Origin: DASVWZ01 sp963715675
GTDB lineage: Bacteria; Acidobacteriota; Terriglobia; Terriglobales; Acidobacteriaceae
Assembly: GCA_963715675.1 (NCBI GenBank)
Contig: OY970265.1
Span: 3,224,001-3,288,000, forward strand
Reading direction: 5' to 3'
DNA length: 64,000 bases
How positions within the stretch are numbered: position 1 is the stretch's first letter; every line of letters starts with the position of its first letter. The translations under genes were made by a program, and so were the position numbers. A model generated the notes under the pieces. That model did no database searches and was not told the DNA's origin. It saw only the letters and a list, made by a program, of their open reading frames with translations. Of this stretch, positions 23,929 through 32,829 are shown one piece after another.

Positions 23929-25347
23929 CTAGATTCCTGTTGCGAGTTGCCGGTGAAACCACTTCCTCACGAAAAGGCCGCAGGGCACGGCATAAACCAG
24001 TGCGCCGCCGGCAATCAAGACTGGAAGCCGCAGCGAGTAAGCGCTGCCCATCCTGACGAAACACCACATCAGCGTGGCGGCCGCCAACGCGACTGCGATA
24101 ACAGGGTTTTTCCAAAGATCGCGCAGTTGCTCCGGCAGCGCGCCGAAGCCGATTGCCGCGACCACCAGTTCTGCCAGGACAAACGCTGCGCCCGCTCCCA
24201 TCAAGCCGAATGACGGAATCAAGAGGAAATAGAGAATCACGCCGCTGACTGCGCCTCCAGCGGTGGCCGACAGATATGCACGGTGCCGTCCCAGGGCGTA
24301 CAGCAGTGTGCCCGAGCACAACGAAGCCGCCGACGCAGTCACGATGTAGAGCGACGTCCACTGCACCAGGGCGACATCCGGCGCATAACTAGCACCCAGG
24401 AACCATGGGACCAGGCGGTTTGCGGTCGCGGCGAGCCCGAAGGTCATGGGAATGCTGGTAGCGGCCATGGCAGCCACCGCGAACTGGGAGGTCCGCTTGA
24501 AGGTCTGTTCTGAATGCGCATCGAAGGCCAGGCGTGGCGTCAGGACGAGCATCAAGGTCGTCACGAAACCGCGCAGCAAGTCCACCAAACGAGCAGCGGC
24601 GGCATATAAGCCCAAGGTATAGTTGCCCAGGAACCAGCGGACGAGCAAATGCCCGGAGCGGTGATAGAGACTCGACATCAGCGTAGAAGTCGCATAGTGA
24701 ACGCTGGGTATAAGAATCTGTTTCCAGCGGCGGGGCTGAATTCTGAGCGGAATCGTGAGGCCCGTACGGAACAGGATCAACCATCCGATCAGCCCGGTCA
24801 GAGCTGAGGAACCGAGAATACTTAAAGGCAGCCAAGCTACATCGGCAGGCTTTCGAACCAGCATAAAGATGATGGCGGCATAAGCTGCCTGCTGGGTGAC
24901 AGCCAGCACCGATCGGGCGTGAAACAATTCCAGAGAGGCCAGGAAGTGATCGGCGGAAACCAGATTTGTGAGCAGCAACCCAATCCCATACATTCGCAGC
25001 AAGCGGCTCACATCGGGACGAACTTCCCAGCGCGCAAGCGCCAGTACAGCGAGGGTTCCGATGACCGCACCACCCAAGCGCAGCACAAAGTAGTCCGGCA
25101 ACAACTCACTGGCATCCTGCCGCCGTGCAGAGACCTGCCGGGTCATGTGGGTCGTGAGCCCCGGGTCGGCGACGATTTCCAGAAATACCGAGAGGGCAAC
25201 CACGTAACTCCACAGCCCGTAGGTTTCCACTCCCAGAACGCGCACCAGGTAAGGAAACGTCACCGAGGTGATCAGGATGGATGCAACCCGCGCGGCAGTG
25301 GCGGAAAACAGGAATCCGCTATAGCGAATGAAGCCTTTGTTTTTCAC
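23929..25347 (-). CDS. Lipid-linked oligosaccharide flippase (Wzx/RfbX family)
   Basis: A polytopic protein of about 472 residues from GTG 25347 (MKNKGFIRYSGFLFSATAAR). Some twelve to fourteen hydrophobic helices are visible. The N-terminal FPYLVRVLGVETYGLWSYV is the characteristic polysaccharide-biosynthesis flippase motif (MOP superfamily). It would move undecaprenyl-linked repeat units to the periplasm for the polymerase at 20.1 kb. TTG 25371 is an alternative start. It sits between glycosyltransferase genes on the same strand. Confidence 0.9.
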   Translation of the reverse strand: MKNKGFIRYSGFLFSATAARVASILITSVTFPYLVRVLGVETYGLWSYVVALSVFLEIVADPGLTTHMTRQVSARRQDASELLPDYFVLRLGGAVIGTLAVLALARWEVRPDVSRLLRMYGIGLLLTNLVSADHFLASLELFHARSVLAVTQQAAYAAIIFMLVRKPADVAWLPLSILGSSALTGLIGWLILFRTGLTIPLRIQPRRWKQILIPSVHYATSTLMSSLYHRSGHLLVRWFLGNYTLGLYAAAARLVDLLRGFVTTLMLVLTPRLAFDAHSEQTFKRTSQFAVAAMAATSIPMTFGLAATANRLVPWFLGASYAPDVALVQWTSLYIVTASAASLCSGTLLYALGRHRAYLSATAGGAVSGVILYFLLIPSFGLMGAGAAFVLAELVVAAIGFGALPEQLRDLWKNPVIAVALAAATLMWCFVRMGSAYSLRLPVLIAGGALVYAVPCGLFVRKWFHRQLATGI

Positions 25348-25424
25348 ACAATTTCCAAGTCGGCCACGCAACTGATCGAGGCCGGTAAGGCTCGCCGTGT
25401 CCCGCTAAGAGTCTCATGGTTCCC

Positions 25425-26660
25425 TTAAGGGGCCGGGGCAAGTTCCTCTAGCAGTGAGTTCCACTGCCGGGAGACGACCTCCCAATCAAACAATTCCCGG
25501 CAGCGCTGATAGGCGGCACGGCCAAGCTTTGCGACATGCTCCGGATTCCCGAGCAGCACCGACAGGGCCTCGGCAAATCCCTGAATGTCCTCCGGGTCCA
25601 CGAGGACGCCAGCATTTCCCAATACCTCGGGAATTCCGCCCCGCCTTGCGCCGACGACCGGCGTAGCACAGGCCATGGCCTCTGCATTCACCAACCCAAA
25701 CGGCTCCTGGAAGATCGAGGGGCTGGCAAGAAGCGTTGCCGTCTGGAAGCGGGTGGGCAAATCCCGGTCGTGGTGGAGATAGCCCGCAAAGTGAATGCGT
25801 CCGGATTGTGTCTCGACGACTGAACTTGCCAGGGACTCCACTTCGCGGACATACGGATTTGGCGCATGTGTTCCAAAACCGGTCGTGCCCCCAATCACGA
25901 GTTTGGCTCCCGGATGAACCCGCAACAGCCGAGCGTATGCTTGCACCAGCTGGAGTACACCTTTCTCGGGGTGAAATCTCCCGACATAAAGGATGGTTTG
26001 GGAGTCACGGATGTTTTCGCGCGGGTAGAACAGTTCTGTGTTTACGCCGTTGGAAATAACTCTGGTCTTGGCTGCCAAGCGCGGGGACCTGGGAGCAAAG
26101 GTATTGCGCAGGTACTCGCTGCAGGTGACAACGACGTCCAATTGTGCGTCCAGACGATCCAGCATCTCCGCGGTCCAATGACCCAGGTGATCGTTCTGCA
26201 GATGCAAAACGATCCTGCCGCCGTAACCAAGATTCCGCAGGATTTTCGGCCATTGGGGGCGATTGTGAATGTGTATCAGGCCGATTTGGCGGAGCCTCGG
26301 AAAGAGGGCTCGCAACCATAGATGATCTTCGTACCGGCCAACAAAACGGATTCGGGAAACGGCATTGCATACTCGCCAGAAGCAACTGGTTGCATGGCGC
26401 AAAGGATACAAGTCGGGATCGGCCGTGGGATAGCCAAACACCGTAACCTCGCAACCAGGGTCGAGCCGGCGATACACTTCGTAGGTCCATCGCGCCAAGG
26501 CCCCGCCAAAATAGGGGCTGAACTTCTCGCGGCTTGAAAGGAGCACGGCCACGGTCAGCTTTTGTTTCGCAGGAGTGTTTACCACCGGCAGGAAATGGAC
26601 GCGGCTGCGCAAGTCGAGGGCTTGGTCGTATTTCAGGCTGGACCTAGTGGGCATGAGCAC
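25425..26660 (-). CDS. Glycosyltransferase family 4
   Basis: A 411-residue GT-B enzyme. YFGGALARWTYEVYRRL is the N-terminal glycine loop; LIHIHNRPQWPKILRNLG and VVVTCSEYLRNTF follow. The donor domain has QTILYVGRFHPEKGVLQLVQ and EX7E in EPFGLVNAEAMACATPVVGA, then GGIPEVLGNAGVLVDP. It is similar to spore-coat/capsule GT4 proteins. The start GTG 26660 (ATG 26654 also possible) overlaps the 3' end of the upstream glycosyltransferase gene by 17 bp. Confidence 0.9.
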   Translation of the reverse strand: MLMPTRSSLKYDQALDLRSRVHFLPVVNTPAKQKLTVAVLLSSREKFSPYFGGALARWTYEVYRRLDPGCEVTVFGYPTADPDLYPLRHATSCFWRVCNAVSRIRFVGRYEDHLWLRALFPRLRQIGLIHIHNRPQWPKILRNLGYGGRIVLHLQNDHLGHWTAEMLDRLDAQLDVVVTCSEYLRNTFAPRSPRLAAKTRVISNGVNTELFYPRENIRDSQTILYVGRFHPEKGVLQLVQAYARLLRVHPGAKLVIGGTTGFGTHAPNPYVREVESLASSVVETQSGRIHFAGYLHHDRDLPTRFQTATLLASPSIFQEPFGLVNAEAMACATPVVGARRGGIPEVLGNAGVLVDPEDIQGFAEALSVLLGNPEHVAKLGRAAYQRCRELFDWEVVSRQWNSLLEELAPAP

Positions 26661-27759
26661 CGTCCGAAGCCTCGGTTTGTGCAGTGGATAACTGCCGCCG
26701 CACGGCTGCCACCTGGCGGAAAAGCTCCGCCCATTTCATGGCGATGGAATCCCAATCAAAGCGGCGCGCGAGTTGAACGGCGGCAGCGGACATCCTAAGG
26801 CGCAATTCACGATTGCTGAGCAGCAGGTCCAGGCGCTGAGCGAGTTCCTCGTCCGAGTCAGCGAGAAATCCTGTCCCGCCATCCACCACCGACTCAGGCT
26901 GGTACAACTTCATGGCTGCACTGGGCAGGCCACAGGCCGCCGCCTGGATCAACACCTGCGGGTGGCCTTCCAACACACTGGGAAAGAGGAAGACATCCGC
27001 CTTGCGCATCTCTTGGCCCAGTTCTGCGGAAGACAACTGGCCGAGAAACCGGACGTTGCGGCAGTGGTGTTGCGCGCAGAGGCGGCGGCAGCGCTCCTCG
27101 GTTTCACCCTTGCCTGCCAGCCGGAATTCGACTTCAGGCCAGCGGACTGCCTGCTCGATGATCCACTCCACTCGCTTGCGTGGCTGGAAGGAGCCCGCAT
27201 AAAACACAGTCAAAGGGCAGGATTTATCACTCAGGGGCCGTGGAAAGTAATATCTCGGATCCACCCCATCCGGCACGATGGCCGACTCCACGCCGAATCT
27301 CTCACGGATCGTTCCGGCCACGTGCGCCGAATTCGCGCACACCAGGTTTGCCTCAAGAATCGATCGCGCCACAAGTCCAGTACCGGTGTTCTCATTCATG
27401 GCAATGACGATGTAGCTCACGAGCGCCGTGTTGGGGCAGAAATACTTGCGCAGGGCGAAGAACGCCCGATCGAGTGGCCCATACCGCGGGAAAAAGTAGA
27501 TATCCGGTCTGGCGAACAAGCAACCGCGCAGCAGGCGGAGTGCATTGCCATGTTTCGCCCACCTCAGCAACTCGGTATTGGGGCGCGATGCGATCCGCGG
27601 GTCGGGTTCGCCCTGGCAGATCATGGTGACGCGAAACTGGTCCGTCGGCAAGCGCGCCACCAGTTCCTTGACCGTCAGGTTCTGCGCGTTGCAATTGTGC
27701 TCATCGGCAAACGACGGGGTGAAGATTGTAATCGGCCGAATTGAGTTGGTTCTCTTCAT
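26644..27759 (-). CDS. Glycosyltransferase family 4
   Basis: A 371-residue enzyme from ATG 27759 (MKRTNSIRPITIFTPSFADE); TTG 27786 extends it by nine residues. The donor domain has TVFYAGSFQPRKRVEWIIEQ, VRFLGQLSSAELGQEMRKAD and LFPSVLEGHPQVLIQAAACG, the last in place of the usual EX7E, which suggests a divergent branch. The acceptor domain contains CNAQNLTVKELVARLP. It lies 31 bp downstream of the large unassigned gene and overlaps the next glycosyltransferase gene. Sugar specificity is unknown. Confidence 0.85.
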   Translation of the reverse strand: MKRTNSIRPITIFTPSFADEHNCNAQNLTVKELVARLPTDQFRVTMICQGEPDPRIASRPNTELLRWAKHGNALRLLRGCLFARPDIYFFPRYGPLDRAFFALRKYFCPNTALVSYIVIAMNENTGTGLVARSILEANLVCANSAHVAGTIRERFGVESAIVPDGVDPRYYFPRPLSDKSCPLTVFYAGSFQPRKRVEWIIEQAVRWPEVEFRLAGKGETEERCRRLCAQHHCRNVRFLGQLSSAELGQEMRKADVFLFPSVLEGHPQVLIQAAACGLPSAAMKLYQPESVVDGGTGFLADSDEELAQRLDLLLSNRELRLRMSAAAVQLARRFDWDSIAMKWAELFRQVAAVRRQLSTAQTEASDGAHAH

Positions 27760-27790
27760 CGAAGACTTTTTCGGTAGTGCGACCAAGATC

Positions 27791-29521
27791 TCAAAGACTG
27801 TTCACAGCCTGCATCGAGCGGTTCTCGGAAAACAATCGCTCCAGTTGTTTCGTGTCCATCGGTTTCCAAACCTGATGGCGGTTTGACTGCCCGTCTTGCT
27901 GTCTGAGCAGAGCGGGAACTTCGGCGATCTGCTCGACAGACTCCAGCACGCGTCCAATGCCGAAGCTGGCGTATTGCCCGAGATAACCAGAAAACGCGTC
28001 GCGCAACCACGCGCAGAGAAACACGGGAATACCCAGGGCCGCCGCTTCCAGCGCCGTGGTGGATTGCACGGTCAATGCGAGACGCGTGTTCTGCCACAAC
28101 TCGGCGGTTGGGGGTCCGGCGACTACTTGAATTTCCCGGGCATGCTCCGGAAGGCAGCGTCGCAACCTGCGCCGGTGATCCTTCACGCTCTCGAAAGGAT
28201 GAATCTTCAAGACCAGCTTCAGACCAAGGCTCCGGGCAAGGTCAAAGAGTGCCGGAAGTAACTCTCCGTAAATCTCATCAGTACGCCAGTTGGAGGTGCG
28301 ATACGGCTCGCTGAAGAACACCAGCCATGGGTGATTGGCGAACTCATTTCCGGCCGCCAAGTGCGCAAGCTTCTCTGCCTCGCCCTTTCCATCCACAATT
28401 TTTTCTTCCGGTATTTGGCAAACTCGACGGAGGTAGTCGTGTTCGATCCCGCTCTTCGCAATATAGGAGTCCGCGGGCGGTGTTTGCAGCGCCATGAAAA
28501 AATTGAGCGCCCCGTGATGGCAGGCCACCGCGGGAAGGTTCCGAGCCTTTGCCAAGTCGAGGCAGATGCGCGTCGCCGCATTGCTGGCATCGGTACAAAG
28601 ACAGCCCACCACAGGAGCGGTATCAAAGACCCGCTGCCAGGCATTTCTGCGGGCGATTCCCGCACGCAAGAGTTGCGGGATCCCATCGAACACGCCGACC
28701 GTGTTCGCCGCGGCAAACTCTTTCGCCAGATGCGTCAATCGTTGCTTGAGACCGCGCCACTGATCTTGAAGCCCTGAAAGTTCGCTTTCGTCCAGCGCCG
28801 GCGATTCGATCGGAAGCGGGGCAAGCTTAACGTTGCCGGGCGCCGATCTCAATTTTCCGCTGGTTCGCGTGTACACGAGCAGAAACTCCTGCTCGGGAAG
28901 TTGGGTGGCAAATTCCACCGCAGTGCGGGAAGCGTTGGTGTAGGCGGTGGGCAGAAGGATGACGGGCTTTCCGGAAAGATCAGTGCTTCTGGAAAAAAGA
29001 CCCAGGAAACGATTCAGACGAAGCTTGTCTTCGAACACCTGGGCGATTTGGGTCCGGTCAAGTCTGGCAAAGGACCGGTAATAGTGCGCCACCTGACGCC
29101 ATGCTTGCGGTCCCCGAGCCGCAAGTTGCAGATCCACCGCCATCATCCTGGCCAGAGCGCTGGCTGCACGATCCGGGCGGCTTGCCCACAACTGACACGA
29201 TCCGCTCAGGCGAGTGGACAGCCGTTGCATCAGCATGAGACGTTGCAGATCGGCAACCAGGTGCAGGCAGAGCACATTCCACCAGTCGATTCCATGAGCA
29301 TCGATCAGGTGACCCGATCCAAGTCGCAACAGGTTGCGGAGTTCGCACAGATCTTCAATCTCTTCCGCGAAATCGTAGAGGCTAAGAACGTCGCACCCTA
29401 CCCGTTGCCTCCATCGACGGTAGGTGCTGCGTGGAGCGCGGCCAAGGTCGACGACCAGGTCCCACGCCCTGCCGGGAGCGCAACGCAGGCCGTCCTCCCC
29501 ATGGAGCAGCAGCACCTTCAT
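27791..29521 (-). CDS. Unassigned 576-residue protein with glycosyltransferase-like C-terminal half
   Basis: The start ATG 29521 overlaps the preceding stop as ATGA, so it is translationally coupled to the acyltransferase gene. The N-terminal 170 residues are helical and unrecognised. The C-terminal half has features of GT-B-fold surface polysaccharide proteins: PAVACHHGALNFFMALQ, PWLVFFSEPYRTSNWRTDEI, LVLKIHPFESVKDHRRRL and LWQNTRLALTVQSTTALEAA then GIPVFL. The KIHP and STTALEAA elements resemble polysialyltransferase/CDP-glycerol-transferase-like enzymes. No membrane helix is obvious. A transferase role in the glycan pathway is likely, but the reaction is not identified. Confidence 0.65.
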   Translation of the reverse strand: MKVLLLHGEDGLRCAPGRAWDLVVDLGRAPRSTYRRWRQRVGCDVLSLYDFAEEIEDLCELRNLLRLGSGHLIDAHGIDWWNVLCLHLVADLQRLMLMQRLSTRLSGSCQLWASRPDRAASALARMMAVDLQLAARGPQAWRQVAHYYRSFARLDRTQIAQVFEDKLRLNRFLGLFSRSTDLSGKPVILLPTAYTNASRTAVEFATQLPEQEFLLVYTRTSGKLRSAPGNVKLAPLPIESPALDESELSGLQDQWRGLKQRLTHLAKEFAAANTVGVFDGIPQLLRAGIARRNAWQRVFDTAPVVGCLCTDASNAATRICLDLAKARNLPAVACHHGALNFFMALQTPPADSYIAKSGIEHDYLRRVCQIPEEKIVDGKGEAEKLAHLAAGNEFANHPWLVFFSEPYRTSNWRTDEIYGELLPALFDLARSLGLKLVLKIHPFESVKDHRRRLRRCLPEHAREIQVVAGPPTAELWQNTRLALTVQSTTALEAAALGIPVFLCAWLRDAFSGYLGQYASFGIGRVLESVEQIAEVPALLRQQDGQSNRHQVWKPMDTKQLERLFSENRSMQAVNSL

Positions 29522-30642
29522 GCCCGCACGCCCCCGGATGCCGGTTTTCCCAACAACCGCCTGACACAGTGTTCCAGGCGCGGCGAGGACTTGATTGCCG
29601 ATGCGGTGTGATACCGCACCGCTTCCCGAACATGACGCACCGCCGACCGGGTTACCCTAACGTTGACCGTTTCCCGGTACCCGGTCGCGAACCGCGACTT
29701 GTATTCTTCGTCCCCCAAGCCAAGATCGACTCGCTCAATTTCAGGACGGTCGCAGGCATCCTCAATGAACCGGGCGAGCAAGCATAACCCCGGATAGTAG
29801 CTTCGGAAAGTCAGATCGAAAGCGGGTTGGTAGTAGAACCGGCAACCGGCAAAGTTGAACCCGTAAATCCATGCAATTGGCTGAGCGGCGATGGACAAGA
29901 TGGAAAGGGTCATCCATCCCTGGGATGAGAGAAGGCGTGCCAACTCCGACAGAAAGCGCCAACGTTGCGGGTGTGCCAGGTTGCTCGTCTTTCCCAGGGC
30001 TTGAAATCGCCGGAGATGCGCGTCCCGGAAGGCGGGCAGCGCGGCCGAGATTTCCTGCCAGCAGGTCAGATGACGAAATGTCACGGGGCCAAACTGTGCC
30101 ATCGTTTTGAGCTGACGACGAATCATCTGCTTGCTGCTCACCGAGCGTTTCACAGACTCTCTGGTTTGGGGAGAGGAAAAACTCACCTGCGCGCACTGGT
30201 ACGCTGGTCTTGAGAAATGGGTGCAGCCGCATTCCGAGGAAGCGCGCTGGATCGCATGCGCAGTCGCAGAGGATGCCGGCAAATTCGCAAGCGCCAGGTC
30301 CGATGCGCAGATCGGATGCAATTCGTTCATGACCAGGGTGACGAATTCCGATCTCTTTTCGGGATGAGAAACAAAATCGCAGTAATCCGCTGTGGCGCCC
30401 GCGAGGAACGACGCCTTCGTCTGGTCGAGGCCAGTCGCCAGTGCGGCGACGCCGGTCAGGACTTCTCCTTCGTATGCGAGCAGCAAAAGAGGCTTGAGCG
30501 AAGCCGCATAAGCCTGACTGACCGCCAGCGCCCATTCGTAGGTGTAGAAGACCTCAGGTGACTCCATGCGCTGCACCAACGCGTTCCACTGGCAGCGCAA
30601 TCCGTCGTCTTGCGGCATCTCGTGATGTATGACCAATCGCAA
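29518..30642 (-). CDS. FemAB/CelD-like GNAT acyltransferase (BioF2-like domain)
   Basis: A 374-residue protein of the Acetyltransf_6/CelD type: FYTYEWALAVSQAYAASLKP near the N-terminus, and the C-terminal GNAT core with AWIYGFNFAGCRFYYQPAFD, SYYPGLCLLARFIEDACDR and VDLGLGDEEYKSRFATG. Such proteins are common in exopolysaccharide clusters and are thought to transfer acyl or aminoacyl groups to sugars. The start is TTG 30642. It overlaps the next gene by ATGA. The substrate is inferred only from context. Confidence 0.82.
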   Translation of the reverse strand: MRLVIHHEMPQDDGLRCQWNALVQRMESPEVFYTYEWALAVSQAYAASLKPLLLLAYEGEVLTGVAALATGLDQTKASFLAGATADYCDFVSHPEKRSEFVTLVMNELHPICASDLALANLPASSATAHAIQRASSECGCTHFSRPAYQCAQVSFSSPQTRESVKRSVSSKQMIRRQLKTMAQFGPVTFRHLTCWQEISAALPAFRDAHLRRFQALGKTSNLAHPQRWRFLSELARLLSSQGWMTLSILSIAAQPIAWIYGFNFAGCRFYYQPAFDLTFRSYYPGLCLLARFIEDACDRPEIERVDLGLGDEEYKSRFATGYRETVNVRVTRSAVRHVREAVRYHTASAIKSSPRLEHCVRRLLGKPASGGVRA

Positions 30643-30696
30643 ATGCTTATCTCAAGTCCGGTAAACCGTTTTCGCACGGGGCTCGCGCCGGCAGCA

Positions 30697-31755
30697 TCAA
30701 GCCAGCAACCGCTTCAGCGACGAGTGAAACCCCGAAATGTGCGCTTCAAATTCCGCAAGATTCATTTCCCGCGTCACGTGCACTCGTGGCAACGCAAACC
30801 AGTTCTGACCAGTTCCGACGATGGACTCATCATTCAGAAATGCGCAGTGAAACCCAGACTGACGGGCAAATTCGATCTCGCGAGCGCCGACCGAGGCCGA
30901 ATCGCCGAACGGATAGGCCAGCGCCCAGACTTTCTGTTCAAGAACCTTTTCCAGCTTTTGCCGGTTCTCCGAAAGCTCACGCATGACCAGCGCATCCGAC
31001 ATTTGCGACAGCCTGGGATGGGAGGTCGTGTGTGCTCCGATGGACATTCCGGCAGTTACAAGTTGACGCAACTCAAACGGACGCAACGTCAGCCAGCGCC
31101 GGGCCAGCACCGGATTCTGGCGGTATTTCGCATCCCATGAGGCGGGCAATCCGAACTGGTGCCTGACGTGATCCAGCACCTGCCAGCGCCGGTTCGCGTC
31201 GCAGGCGGAGAGCAGTCCCACCAACTTCCACCACAGGGCACGTTTCGCCGAAAAGCCCTGAACCGATTCGCGGAACCCGGCTTCGGGCAAATCCAGCGAG
31301 AACGCGTCGGGCGCTGCCAGAAGCAGCAGGAACAACTGCTCATGCCACACCATGGTGGCTTTTTCTGCGAGCGAAGCCCCAGTAACAAAGAAAAGGCATC
31401 TCACGTTGGATTCTTCGAGAACCGGCAACATGTCGGTCAGATTGTTGCGCAGGCCATCGTCACAGGTCAGAAGCACCGCCCGGGAAGGCAGCGCCGCTTT
31501 CCCCTGGCAATAGCCAAGAAAATCTTCCGGAGAAATCACATCATAGTGAGCCTTCAGGTGTCGCAACTGCTGGCGCAGAGTTTCAGCGCTGAGCAGGTTG
31601 CCGTCCAGTTGCGGGTCAACGATCGGATACGCCTCGGGCAACACTCCGTGATAGGTCACCACCGCGGGAAACCCGGTTGCGCGTTGCCGGAGATAGCCGG
31701 CGCGGGAAAGGCCCGGATACACGACCCGCTTCAGCAATGGGCTGACCAGTCTCAT
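30697..31755 (-). CDS. Polysaccharide deacetylase (NodB-like, carbohydrate esterase 4)
   Basis: A 352-residue protein with the three NodB signatures: LLTCDDGLRNN (catalytic Asp and metal Asp), SIGAHTTSHPRLSQM (HxxxH metal ligands) and AYPFGDSASVG. It opens with AVVTYHGVLPE, typical of EPS-linked deacetylases. No signal peptide is seen, so it may work on cytoplasmic or lipid-linked intermediates, or be exported differently. It probably removes N- or O-acetyl groups from a sugar; GlcNAc deacetylation would be relevant to C5-epimerisation of neighbouring uronates. Start ATG 31755. Confidence 0.9.
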   Translation of the reverse strand: MRLVSPLLKRVVYPGLSRAGYLRQRATGFPAVVTYHGVLPEAYPIVDPQLDGNLLSAETLRQQLRHLKAHYDVISPEDFLGYCQGKAALPSRAVLLTCDDGLRNNLTDMLPVLEESNVRCLFFVTGASLAEKATMVWHEQLFLLLLAAPDAFSLDLPEAGFRESVQGFSAKRALWWKLVGLLSACDANRRWQVLDHVRHQFGLPASWDAKYRQNPVLARRWLTLRPFELRQLVTAGMSIGAHTTSHPRLSQMSDALVMRELSENRQKLEKVLEQKVWALAYPFGDSASVGAREIEFARQSGFHCAFLNDESIVGTGQNWFALPRVHVTREMNLAEFEAHISGFHSSLKRLLA

Positions 31756-31807
31756 ACTGTCACGCGCTTCCCGGGTGGACCGGCACTCGTATTGGAGGCG
31801 ACCGGCA

Positions 31808-32539
31808 TCAGCCCTCCTGCAGCGCCTTCTGCAGGATGTGCTGATTCAGTTCCAGCATCTCAGGCTCTCTCTGCAGCAACTGAAGAACATCGCGCCAGGA
31901 AAACATGTCCGGGTCCTGCATCCGCGCGTATACGGCACGGATGAAGGCGAGGTCCTCCGGGGTATCGAGGGTCCACCGGTGGTGCCCGTGGTTGGCGCCG
32001 TCCTTCACTCGCAGAATGTCGAACCGGTCGGGATTCTCGTAGATGTAAGGCGTAACGTGGGAACGTTGATAGAGGACTTGCGCCTCGCGCCAGCATTTCG
32101 CCAGCGCATCCCAGGTCATGATTTCGGTGTCGAGACCGCGGGGATAGGTTCGCTCGAGCGCGTTGCTGACGTAGTCAGGCCGGAACTTGAGAAACGCCTG
32201 AACCGTTTTGTCAACGATCTCCGGTTCGACCAAGGGGCAGTCGGAGCAGATGCGAATGATGGCCTCGGCGCCGAATTGTTTGGCCGCGCGGTAGTAGCGG
32301 TCCAACACGTCGTCTTCGCTTCCGCGGAAAACACCGGTGCCAAGTCTCCGGCACTCTCCGACGATCGCGTCGGCGGCGGGTTCCGTAGTGGTTGCAACGA
32401 CAACGTTGCCCGCGAACTTTGACCGCCGGACGCGCTCCACTACCCTGGCCAGGACGGTCTTCCCCCACAGATCCAGCATCACTTTTCCCGGCAGGCGGGT
32501 GCTTCCCATCCTTGCCTGAATGATTGTGACGAGCTTCAT
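31808..32539 (-). CDS. SpsF-like cytidylyltransferase
   Basis: A 243-residue enzyme from ATG 32539 (MKLVTIIQARMGSTRLPGK). IIQARMGSTRLPGKVM is the nucleotide-binding motif of the SpsF/acylneuraminate cytidylyltransferase family, followed by VVVATTTEPAADAIV, FRGSEDDVLDRYY and IRICSDCPLVEPEI. Family members make CMP-activated acidic or nonulosonic-type sugars, although SpsF specificity is poorly known. It is the first gene of the long minus-strand run and is divergent from the co-polymerase gene across a 290-bp region. Confidence 0.88.
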   Translation of the reverse strand: MKLVTIIQARMGSTRLPGKVMLDLWGKTVLARVVERVRRSKFAGNVVVATTTEPAADAIVGECRRLGTGVFRGSEDDVLDRYYRAAKQFGAEAIIRICSDCPLVEPEIVDKTVQAFLKFRPDYVSNALERTYPRGLDTEIMTWDALAKCWREAQVLYQRSHVTPYIYENPDRFDILRVKDGANHGHHRWTLDTPEDLAFIRAVYARMQDPDMFSWRDVLQLLQREPEMLELNQHILQKALQEG

Positions 32540-32611
32540 GGCTGTGGCTGACTCCGCCAACCCAGTGGCCTAGCATCGCCTGCGGCAAGATGATCCGCCG
32601 AAAGCGCCAGA

Positions 32612-32625
32612 AAATGCCGGCATTT
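32612..32625. promoter_or_regulatory. 14-bp perfect palindrome in the divergent promoter region (candidate operator)
   Basis: AAATGCCGGCATTT is a perfect palindrome in the 290-bp gap between the divergent cytidylyltransferase and co-polymerase genes. On the minus strand it lies about 9 bp downstream of TATACT (32639-32634), a good -10 hexamer, though I see no convincing -35. A repressor bound there would block transcription of the minus-strand run. With no loop bases it is better explained as a protein-binding site than an RNA hairpin. Confidence 0.45.
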
Positions 32626-32829
32626 CAGGCCGTAGTATAAGCGCAAAGGTTGCGGAACTCGCGGCAGGAACCCGCGATAACACTAGGGAGCAAGCGAAAA
32701 GGAGTGGGCGATCGTCAGCGGTGGTGCGATGCTAATAGCGGAGCGGTTGCCGCCTGATCTGCGGATGCGCCGGACCACGGCGCACAGGTGTGCAAACGCA
32801 CGATGTGGTTCGAGCAGGGAGGAGTATTG

